From assembly GCF_025263485.1 (NCBI RefSeq), contig NZ_CP079863.1, positions 2,914,001 through 2,978,000 of the forward strand: a stretch of 64,000 bases of DNA, given 5' to 3'. Source of the DNA: Mycobacterium sp. SMC-2. GTDB taxonomy: Bacteria > Actinomycetota > Actinomycetes > Mycobacteriales > Mycobacteriaceae. Below are positions 54,792 through 64,000 of the stretch, in pieces. The notes below the pieces were generated by a model. That model worked only from the letters and a program-made list of their open reading frames with translations, ran no database searches and was not told where the DNA came from. The position numbers and the translations under genes were made by a program. The stretch's first letter is position 1. Every line of letters starts with the position of its first letter.

Positions 54792-55601
54792 GTGAGTCTC
54801 GTACTGGTGGAGCACCCGCGGCCCGGCGTTGCGCTGATAACCCTCAATCGCCCCGAGCGGATGAATTCCATGGCGTTCGACGTCATGGTGCCGCTCAAGG
54901 AGGCCCTGGAGAAGGTCACCTACGACAACGAGGTGCGCGTCGTCGTGCTGACCGGGGCGGGCCGGGGGTTCTCCTCGGGCGCCGACCACAAGTCCGCGGG
55001 CGCGGTGCCCCACGTCGAGGGGCTGACCCGGCCGACCTACGCGCTGCGCTCCATGGAACTCCTCGACGAGGTGATCCTGGGGCTGCGGCGCCTGCACCAG
55101 CCGGTGATCGCCGCAGTGAACGGGCCGGCCATCGGCGGTGGGCTGTGCTTGGCGCTGGCCGCCGACATCCGGGTGGCCTCGACCGGCGCGTACTTTCGCG
55201 CGGCGGGCATCAACAACGGCCTGACCGCCAGCGAACTGGGGCTGAGCTACCTGCTGCCCAGGGCCATCGGATCGTCACGGGCGTTCGAAATCATGCTGAC
55301 GGGCCGCGACGTCACCGCCGAGGAGGCCGAGCGCATCGGGCTGGTGTCGTGCCAGGTGCCCGGGGAGCAGCTGCTGGACACCTGCTACGCCATCGCCGCG
55401 CGCATAGCGGCGTTCTCGCGGCCGGGAATCGAATTGACCAAGCGCACACTGTGGAGTGGACTGGACGCCGGTAGCCTGGAAGGGCACATGCAAGCCGAAG
55501 GCTTGGGACAGCTATTCGTCCGCCTGCTCACCGCCAACTTCGAAGAAGCGGTTGCCGCGCGCGCCGAGCGGCGGCCCCCGGTGTTCACCGACGACAAGTA
55601 A
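54792..55601 (+). CDS. echA12: Enoyl-CoA hydratase/isomerase EchA12
   Basis: 269-aa crotonase-fold protein equivalent to Rv1472. Oxyanion-hole motifs RGFSSGADHKS and NGPAIGGGLCLALAADIR; the usual catalytic Glu pair is not clear, so hydratase activity is not certain. GTG start with no ribosome-binding site, probably leaderless. ABC-F gene follows after 23 nt. Lipid catabolism by family. Confidence 0.92.
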   Translation: MSLVLVEHPRPGVALITLNRPERMNSMAFDVMVPLKEALEKVTYDNEVRVVVLTGAGRGFSSGADHKSAGAVPHVEGLTRPTYALRSMELLDEVILGLRRLHQPVIAAVNGPAIGGGLCLALAADIRVASTGAYFRAAGINNGLTASELGLSYLLPRAIGSSRAFEIMLTGRDVTAEEAERIGLVSCQVPGEQLLDTCYAIAARIAAFSRPGIELTKRTLWSGLDAGSLEGHMQAEGLGQLFVRLLTANFEEAVAARAERRPPVFTDDK

Positions 55602-55624
55602 CCGACCAACTCAGGAGAGCGAAT

Positions 55625-57253
55625 GTGATCACGGCCACGGACCTCGAGGTCCGCGCTGGTGCGCGCATCCTGCTCTCGCCCGACGGCCCGGACCTGCGCG
55701 TGCAGCCGGGCGACCGCATCGGGCTGGTCGGCCGTAACGGCGCGGGCAAGACGACCACCCTGCGCATCCTGGCGGGGGAGACCGAACCGTACGCCGGATC
55801 CGTGACCCGTTCCGGTGAAATTGGTTATCTGCCACAGGATCCCAAAGAGGGCGACCTCGACGTTTTGGCCCGCGACCGCGTCCTGTCGGCGCGCGGCCTG
55901 GACGTGCTGCTCACCGACCTGGAGAAGCAACAGGCGTTGATGGCCGAGGTCGCCGACGACGAGGCCCGAGACCGCGCCATCCGCCGTTACGGGCAGCTGG
56001 AGGAGCGGTTCGTCGCGCTGGGCGGCTACGGCGCGGAGAGCGAAGCCAGCCGCATCTGCGCGAGCCTCGGCTTGCCGGACCGCGTCCTGACGCAGAAGCT
56101 GCGCACGCTCTCCGGTGGGCAGCGCCGCCGGGTGGAGCTGGCGCGCATCCTGTTCGCCGCGTCCGACACCGGTGCGGGCTCGTCGACCACCCTGCTGCTC
56201 GACGAGCCCACCAACCACCTGGACGCGGATTCGGTTGGCTGGCTGCGGGATTTCCTGCGGGCCCACACCGGCGGGCTGGTGATCATCAGCCACAACGTCG
56301 AGTTGCTCGCCGATGTCGTGAACCGGGTGTGGTTTCTGGACGCCGTGCGCGGCGAGGTCGACGTCTACAACATGGGCTGGCAGAAGTACCTGGACGCCCG
56401 GGCCACCGACGAACAGCGGCGCCGCCGTGAGCGCGCCAACGCCGAACGCAAGGCCGCCGCGTTGCGCACGCAGGCCGCGAAGCTGGGCGCCAAGGCCACA
56501 AAGGCCGTTGCGGCCCAGAACATGTTGCGCCGCGCCGACCGGATGATGGCCGCGCTCGACGAGGAACGGGTCGCCGACAAGGTGGCCCGGATCAAGTTCC
56601 CCACCCCGGCCCCGTGCGGGCGCACGCCGCTGGTGGCCAAGGGGTTGAGCAAGTCGTACGGCTCGCTGGAGGTGTTCAGCGGCGTCGATCTGGCCATCGA
56701 CCGCGGCTCGCGGGTGGTGGTGTTGGGGCTCAACGGTGCGGGCAAGACCACGCTGCTGCGCTTGTTGGCCGGCACCGAGGAGCCCGACACCGGCGCGTTG
56801 GAACCCGGACACGGTTTGCGCATGGGCTATTTCGCGCAGGAGCACGACACGCTCGACAACGACGCGAGCGTGTGGGAGAACATCCGGCACGCCGCACCCG
56901 ATACGGGTGAGCAGGATCTGCGCGGCCTGCTGGGTGCGTTCATGTTCAGCGGACTCCAGCTCGGCCAGCCGGCGGGGACCCTGTCGGGCGGGGAGAAAAC
57001 GCGGCTGGCGCTGGCCGGTTTGGTGGCGTCGACGGCGAACGTCCTGCTGCTCGACGAACCGACGAACAACCTCGATCCCGCCTCGCGCGAACAGGTGCTC
57101 GACGCGCTGCGCAGCTACCAGGGCGCGGTGGTGCTGGTGACGCACGATCCGGGAGCGGCCGAGGCCCTCGACCCGCAACGCGTCGTGCTACTGCCCGACG
57201 GCACCGAGGACTTCTGGTCCGACGAATACCGGGACCTCATCGAACTCGCCTGA
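55625..57253 (+). CDS. ABC-F family ATPase
   Basis: 542 aa, two nucleotide-binding domains and no membrane part (Rv1473 type). Domain 1: GRNGAGKTT, LSGGQRRRVELA, LLLDEPTNHLD. A charged linker (about 255-315, RRRRERANAERKAAALRTQ) follows. Domain 2: GLNGAGKTT, LSGGEKTRLALA, LLLDEPTNNLD. ABC-F proteins act on ribosomes in translation or antibiotic protection, so the old label of macrolide exporter is unlikely. GTG 55625 with AGGAGA upstream. Confidence 0.93.
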   Translation: MITATDLEVRAGARILLSPDGPDLRVQPGDRIGLVGRNGAGKTTTLRILAGETEPYAGSVTRSGEIGYLPQDPKEGDLDVLARDRVLSARGLDVLLTDLEKQQALMAEVADDEARDRAIRRYGQLEERFVALGGYGAESEASRICASLGLPDRVLTQKLRTLSGGQRRRVELARILFAASDTGAGSSTTLLLDEPTNHLDADSVGWLRDFLRAHTGGLVIISHNVELLADVVNRVWFLDAVRGEVDVYNMGWQKYLDARATDEQRRRRERANAERKAAALRTQAAKLGAKATKAVAAQNMLRRADRMMAALDEERVADKVARIKFPTPAPCGRTPLVAKGLSKSYGSLEVFSGVDLAIDRGSRVVVLGLNGAGKTTLLRLLAGTEEPDTGALEPGHGLRMGYFAQEHDTLDNDASVWENIRHAAPDTGEQDLRGLLGAFMFSGLQLGQPAGTLSGGEKTRLALAGLVASTANVLLLDEPTNNLDPASREQVLDALRSYQGAVVLVTHDPGAAEALDPQRVVLLPDGTEDFWSDEYRDLIELA

Positions 57254-57348
57254 CTTCCGGTGCGGGCTTTTCTCCCAAATCCGCCCGCGGCGGACGGCGG
57301 GTTCCTACTCTAGGTGCTTGCGATCGTGTTCAGCCGCGGAGGTCATCC

Positions 57349-57558
57349 ATGAAAAGGACGCTGCGAAGGTCGAAGAAGACGCGCGAGCAGCTGTTGTTCG
57401 AGCTGCGCAACGCCTACGAGGGCGGGGCCAGCATCCGCACGCTGGTCGCTTCCACCGGCAGGTCTTACGGATCGATTCACAGCATGCTGCTGGAATCCGG
57501 CACCACGATGCGCAGCCGGGGCGGTCCCAACCGCACCTCGCGATCCGCACGCGTATAG
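57349..57558 (+). CDS. Small helix-turn-helix protein (Rv1473A-like)
   Basis: 69 aa, very basic. Helix-turn-helix at about 30-55 (GGASIRTLVASTGRSYGSIHSML), the pattern of the Rv1473A-type regulators of the adjacent ABC-F. ATG with GGAGG upstream. A weak hairpin (57281-57300) separates it from the ABC-F gene. Possible transcription regulator; targets not visible. Confidence 0.85.
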   Translation: MKRTLRRSKKTREQLLFELRNAYEGGASIRTLVASTGRSYGSIHSMLLESGTTMRSRGGPNRTSRSARV

Positions 57559-57560
57559 CG

Positions 57561-58142
57561 TCACGCCCGCGGCCCAGAGTCGTTGCGCCGCACCGACTTC
57601 TCCACCAGGTCGAGCACGGCGGACAACCGCCGCGGATCTTCGCCTGATGCCAGCCGGGCCACCAGGCCGTCGAGCACCAACTCCAGATAGCACTGCAAGA
57701 CGTCGCCGGGAACGTCGTCGCGCACCCGCTGCGCCTCCTTCTGCCGGCGTAGCCGATCGGTGGTCGCCGCCGCCAATTCCGCGGACCGCTCCGCCCAGCC
57801 GCGGCTGAAGTCGGGGTCATTGCGCAGCTTGCGCGCAATCTCCAGCCTGGTGGCCAGCCAGTCGAACTGGTCGGGCGCGGCGAGCATGTCGCGCATCACC
57901 TGGATGAGGCCCTCGCGCGACGCGACGTCGGCCATCCGTTCGGCGTCCTCGTGCGCCAGCGCGAAGAACAGCGCATCCTTGTCCCGGAAGTGGTGGAAGA
58001 TCGCTCCGCGCGACATCCCGATCGCCTTTTCCAGCCGCCGCACCGTGGCCCTGTCGTAGCCGTATTCGGCGAAGCAGTGCCGGGCACCGTCGAGGATCTG
58101 GCGGCGGCGAGCCGCCAGATGGTCCTCGCTGACTTTTGGCAC
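57561..58142 (-). CDS. acnR: AcnR, TetR-family repressor of aconitase
   Basis: 193 aa. TetR HTH at about 28-50 (ATVRRLEKAIGMSRGAIFHHFRDK). Equivalent to Rv1474c, related to C. glutamicum AcnR. GTG 58142 8 nt after the acn stop, so it is co-transcribed with its target. The operator upstream of acn fits autoregulation. Confidence 0.9.
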   Translation of the reverse strand: MPKVSEDHLAARRRQILDGARHCFAEYGYDRATVRRLEKAIGMSRGAIFHHFRDKDALFFALAHEDAERMADVASREGLIQVMRDMLAAPDQFDWLATRLEIARKLRNDPDFSRGWAERSAELAAATTDRLRRQKEAQRVRDDVPGDVLQCYLELVLDGLVARLASGEDPRRLSAVLDLVEKSVRRNDSGPRA

Positions 58143-58150
58143 AGTGCGGG

Positions 58151-60967
<2,817 letters not shown>

Positions 60968-61030
60968 TTCAACTCCCGGGATTAAGTTCTTCCACCGACG
61001 GGCCGTGTCGGCGATGCGGTGCTACTTTAA

Positions 61031-61046
61031 CAGTACGCTTGTCCTG
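61031..61046. promoter_or_regulatory. AcnR operator in the acn promoter
   Basis: CAGTACGCTTGTCCTG fits the C. glutamicum AcnR consensus CAGNACnnncGTACTG at all but two defined positions. It lies 64 nt upstream of the acn start, adjacent to a TAAAGT that may be the -10 box on the minus strand (61023-61028). Confidence 0.65.
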
Positions 61047-61155
61047 CATTAAGCGGGGCGCCCATGGTTTCAGTCTTATCGCGTATCTCGGCGGTTTAAA
61101 CCCCCGGGAATCAAGTCGCGTACGGTGCCTGTAGCGCTACGGCAGGAGGGACACC

Positions 61156-61698
61156 ATGACCTTGCACCCGGTCCTACCCGTCTACATCCCGCAAGACGTC
61201 GACATGGCCGCGATCAAGGCGCAGGTCGCCGCCGACGGCGTCAGCGCGCCGCCCGCGGCGATGCCCGGGCTGCTCGACGTGGTCAACCAGGCGCACGCGC
61301 ACGGCATCAACCTCAAGATCGTGCTGCTCGATCACAACCCCCCGAACGACACCCCGCTGCGCGACATCTCCACCGTGGTCGGCGCCGACTACCACGACGC
61401 GACCGTCCTGACGCTGAGCCCGAACTACGTCGGGAGCTACAGCACGCAGTTTCCGCGGGTCACGCTGGAGGCCGGCGAGGACATCGCCAAGACCGGTAAC
61501 CCCGTCGTCTCCGCACAGCACTTCGTCGGCGAGCTGGAGGGCTCCGAATTCCCCTGGACGGGGCTCACCATCTTCTTGCTGATCGCGGTGCTCGCGGCCG
61601 CCGCCGGCACCCGGCTTTTGCAGGTGCGCGCGCGGCGGTCAGCAACGCGGCCGGACTCGTCCGGAGCCGACATGGTGACGCCCACCAATACCGCTTAA
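61156..61698 (+). CDS. Rv1476-like single-pass membrane protein
   Basis: 180 aa. A soluble N-terminal domain with aspartate-rich sheet pattern (LDVVNQAHAHGINLKIVLLDHN; DATVLTLSPNYVGSYS) is followed by one membrane helix (about 136-152, LTIFLLIAVLAAAAG) and a basic tail. Equivalent to Rv1476. Excellent ribosome-binding site GGAGGG. Divergent from acn, upstream of ripA; conserved linkage suggests a cell-envelope role, unproven. Confidence 0.88.
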   Translation: MTLHPVLPVYIPQDVDMAAIKAQVAADGVSAPPAAMPGLLDVVNQAHAHGINLKIVLLDHNPPNDTPLRDISTVVGADYHDATVLTLSPNYVGSYSTQFPRVTLEAGEDIAKTGNPVVSAQHFVGELEGSEFPWTGLTIFLLIAVLAAAAGTRLLQVRARRSATRPDSSGADMVTPTNTA

Positions 61699-61764
61699 CC
61701 ACTTCTGTCGGCCCGAGCCGGAGTCGTCCGGCGATAGCCGGTCGCCTTCGCGGCAAACCGCTAG

Positions 61765-61780
61765 GTCACCGTTCGGTCAC
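61765..61780. promoter_or_regulatory. MtrA-type direct repeat upstream of ripA
   Basis: Two GTCAC half-sites at 61765-61769 and 61776-61780, spaced 11 bp (one helical turn), as in MtrA direct-repeat sites. MtrA is reported to regulate ripA in mycobacteria. About 157 nt before the ATG. GTCAC is short, so moderate support only. Confidence 0.4.
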
Positions 61781-61936
61781 ATTAAACGCACGTAGAGAGT
61801 GCGATTTCGGCGGAGCGTTTGCACGCCCAATAGTGTGACGTACGGTGCAAATGATGCTGGTGATGTCTTTGGCGCCCTTAATGAATTCTGTGGCCGGCGC
61901 CGCCCGTCGCGTTGAGCCGTAGGAGACCTGAGTCGA

Positions 61937-63368
61937 ATGAGACGCACACGCCGGGGCTCGGTTGCGCAGCCGGTCGCGAGACTGGTGCGCCCGGTCGTGC
62001 CGTCCCTCCTCAGCGTGGCCCTGCTGCTTTGTACGCCGGGGCTGGCACACGGCGACCCGGCGGCCGACAGCTTGGCCGGCCTGATCGCCAACGTCGCCAA
62101 GGCCAACCAACGCCTGGAGAATTTGAGCGCCGAAATCCAGACGCAACAGGAGAGCGTCAACAAGGCCCTGGTCGACGTCGAAGCCTCCCGCGACGCCGCC
62201 GCCGCGGCCCAACACGACCTGGAGACCAGCCAGCAGGCGGTCCAAGACGCCAACGCCGCGATCGCCGCGGCGCAGCGGCGGTTCGACACGTTCGCGGCGG
62301 CCACCTATATGAATGGCCCGTCGAGCGGTTACCTGACCGCGCGTAGCCCCGACGACATCATCGCCACCGAGGCCGCTGCCAAGACCCTGTCCGCGAGCTC
62401 CCAAACCGTGATGGCCAAGCTGCGGCGGGCACGCACCGAACAGGTGAACAAGGAATCGGTGGCGCGGCTGGCCAAGCAGCAAAGCCGACAAGGCCGCCGC
62501 GGACGCCAAGGCCAGCCAGGACGCCGCGGTGGCGGCGCTGACCGACTCCAAGCGCAAGTTCGATGAACAACGCGAACAGGTCATTCGCCTGGCCGCCGAA
62601 CGCGACGAAGCCCAGGCCAAACTCGAAGCGGCCAAACGGCAATGGGCGACGAGCCGGGGCGGGGCCGGGTCGTCGGGCGACCGGTGGGAGACCGGCTCGC
62701 CGGACGCGCCGGCACCGCAGGCCGGGGCGCGCCGATGGGACGGCGTCTGGGACCCCACGCTGCCGATGATCCCCAGCGCCAACGTCCCCGGTGACCCGAT
62801 CGCGGTCATCAACCAGGTGTTGGGCATCTCGGCCACCTCGACGCAGGTCACCGCCAACCTGGGCCGCAACTTTTTGCAGCAGCTCGGCATCCTCAAGCCC
62901 GACGACACCGGCATCACCAATGCGTCCCCCGGCGCGACGGCAGGGCGGATCCCGCGGGTCTACGGGCGGCAGGCCAGCGAGTACGTGATCCGTCGGGGCA
63001 TGTCGCAGATCGGCGTGCCGTACTCGTGGGGCGGCGGCAACGCGGCCGGCCCCAGCAAGGGAATCGACTCCGGCGCGGGCACGGTCGGCTTCGACTGTTC
63101 GGGACTGGTCCTGTATTCGTTCGCCGGGGTGGGCATCAAGCTGCCGCACTACTCGGGCTCGCAGTACAACCTCGGCCGCAAGATTCCGTCCTCACAGATG
63201 CGCCGCGGCGACGTCATCTTCTACGGCCCGGGCGGCAGCCAGCACGTGACGATCTACCTCGGCAACGGCCAGATGCTCGAGGCGCCCGACGTCGGTTTGA
63301 AGGTCCGTGTCGCGCCGGTGCGTACCAGCGGCATGACGCCCTATGTGGTCCGCTACATCGAGTACTGA
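61937..63368 (+). pseudogene. ripA: ripA peptidoglycan endopeptidase, frameshifted
   Basis: RipA cleaves peptidoglycan stems during daughter-cell separation (Rv1477). Signal peptide at 1-40 (SLLSVALLLCTPGLAHGD), coiled-coil region to about 240, and a C-terminal NlpC/P60 domain with Cys in FDCSGLVLYSFAG and His in SQHVTIYLG. Residues follow the family until KQQ at about codon 181 (62477-62486), where the run CAGCAAAGC holds one base too many; the remainder continues in the next frame. Without it the product would be 476 aa. As written, the first frame stops at 62566, so the catalytic domain could only come from an internal start (GTG 62529) without signal peptide. Real mutation or assembly error cannot be told apart here. 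Confidence 0.85.
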
Positions 63369-63378
63369 ACGAGGAGCC

Positions 63379-64000
63379 ATGCGCCACAAGCGGATTCGTC
63401 TGATCAACTTCGCCTGGATCACGACCGTGGTGACCGGGCTGATGTTGTCGGTGGCCGTTTCCGGGCCCGCCCCCGCCACGGCCGACCCCGGCGCGTGGGA
63501 TCCGACCCTGCCGGCGATGATCAGCGCCGGCGCCCCCGGAGACCCGCTTGCGGTCGCCAACGCCTCGCTGCAGGCCACCGCGCAGGCCACCCAAACGACG
63601 ATGGACCTGGGCAGGCAATTCCTCGGCGGCCTCGGAATCAACATCCTGGGAGATCCCGCGCCCACCGCGGCCACCCCCACCAACCCCGGCGGCAAGATCC
63701 CGCGCGTCTACGGCCGGCAGGCGATCGAGTACGTGATCAAGCGGATGGGGTCGCAGATGGGCGTTCCCTACTCGTGGGGCGGCGGCTCGCTGGACGGTCC
63801 GAGCAAGGGCGTCGGCGACGGCGCCAACATCACCGGCTTCGACTGCTCGGGCTTGATGCGCTACGGGTTCGCCGGGGTGGGGGTGCTGATCCCGCGATTC
63901 TCCGGCGACCAGTACAACGCCGGTCGGCACATTCCGCCCGACCAGGCCAGGCGCGGCGACCTCATCTTCTACGGCCCGAACGGCGGCCAGCACGTGACGA
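63379..64000 (+). CDS. ripB: RipB peptidoglycan endopeptidase (3' truncated)
   Basis: First 207 codons of RipB (Rv1478 type, about 240 aa), cut by the window end. Signal peptide at about 10-36 (TTVVTGLMLSVAVSGPAPATAD), then a short linker without coiled coil, and the NlpC/P60 domain with catalytic Cys in FDCSGLMRYGF and His in GGQHVT. GAGGAG 6 nt before the ATG, 10 nt after ripA: same operon. Could partly replace RipA if ripA is truly broken. Confidence 0.94.
   Translation, partial: MRHKRIRLINFAWITTVVTGLMLSVAVSGPAPATADPGAWDPTLPAMISAGAPGDPLAVANASLQATAQATQTTMDLGRQFLGGLGINILGDPAPTAATPTNPGGKIPRVYGRQAIEYVIKRMGSQMGVPYSWGGGSLDGPSKGVGDGANITGFDCSGLMRYGFAGVGVLIPRFSGDQYNAGRHIPPDQARRGDLIFYGPNGGQHVT

Noticed and set aside
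55385..57178. 597-aa open frame opposite the ABC-F gene
   Set aside because: Shadow of the ABC-F gene, His/Gln/Arg-rich and without domain features.
62529..63368. Independent cytosolic NlpC/P60 gene
   Set aside because: It is the second half of ripA after the frameshift; no own promoter or signal peptide is visible.

Overview
The window is chromosomal DNA of a high-GC mycobacterium. Gene content and order follow the M. tuberculosis H37Rv Rv1421-Rv1478 segment as I remember it, and many proteins match their H37Rv counterparts in length and motifs. There are no PE/PPE or PE_PGRS genes, sufB has no intein, and a ppc gene sits behind secG. This points to a slow-growing non-tuberculous species, perhaps close to the M. 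avium complex. The species call is inference.

Layout. 1-2.9 kb: rapZ-cuvA-whiA, the start cut by the window edge. 3.0-4.4 kb: a wax-ester-synthase/DGAT-family gene. 4.4-9.9 kb: a block I do not recall at this place in H37Rv. It holds paralogues of three cholesterol-catabolism enzymes (HsaA, CYP125, KshA) with KstR-type palindromes in front of both transcription units, then a DUF222/HNH gene. 9.97-13.7 kb: lipO-fadD12-acyltransferase. 13.9-17.9 kb: a small unknown gene, a DUF3556 membrane protein whose C-terminus carries three in-frame 54-bp repeats, and an FAD oxidoreductase. 17.9-21.0 kb: the glycolytic genes gap-pgk-tpiA. 21-26.3 kb: an ANTAR regulator, secG, ppc and two conserved hypotheticals. 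26.3-32.8 kb: the pentose-phosphate operon tkt-tal-zwf2-opcA-pgl (minus strand). 33-34 kb: ctaB and a structured spacer. 34.3-38 kb: an OtsB1-like three-domain protein. 38-44 kb: qor, a shortened ATP-grasp-like gene, ctaA, an ABC-2 exporter and mptB. 44.3-50.5 kb: the SUF iron-sulfur operon sufR-B-D-C-S-U-T. 50.6-55 kb: fadE15, trxB1 and a low-GC insert encoding a predicted lipoprotein. 54.8-61 kb: echA12, an ABC-F ATPase, a small HTH protein, and acn with its repressor acnR. 61.1-64 kb: an Rv1476-like membrane protein, ripA broken by a frameshift, and ripB running off the window.

Function. Most of the window is housekeeping: central carbon flow, Fe-S assembly, heme A synthesis, mannan synthesis and peptidoglycan hydrolysis. 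Three regulatory sites fit the adjacent genes: KstR boxes at the sterol cassette, an ACACT-N5-TGTGA SufR operator overlapping the sufR start, and a CAGNAC-type AcnR operator in front of acn. The accessory interest lies in the duplicated sterol cassette, a dispersed tandem repeat family at three loci, the low-GC lipoprotein with a possible NlpC/P60-like Cys/His pair, and the ripA frameshift. Comparisons to H37Rv are from memory; no search was run.
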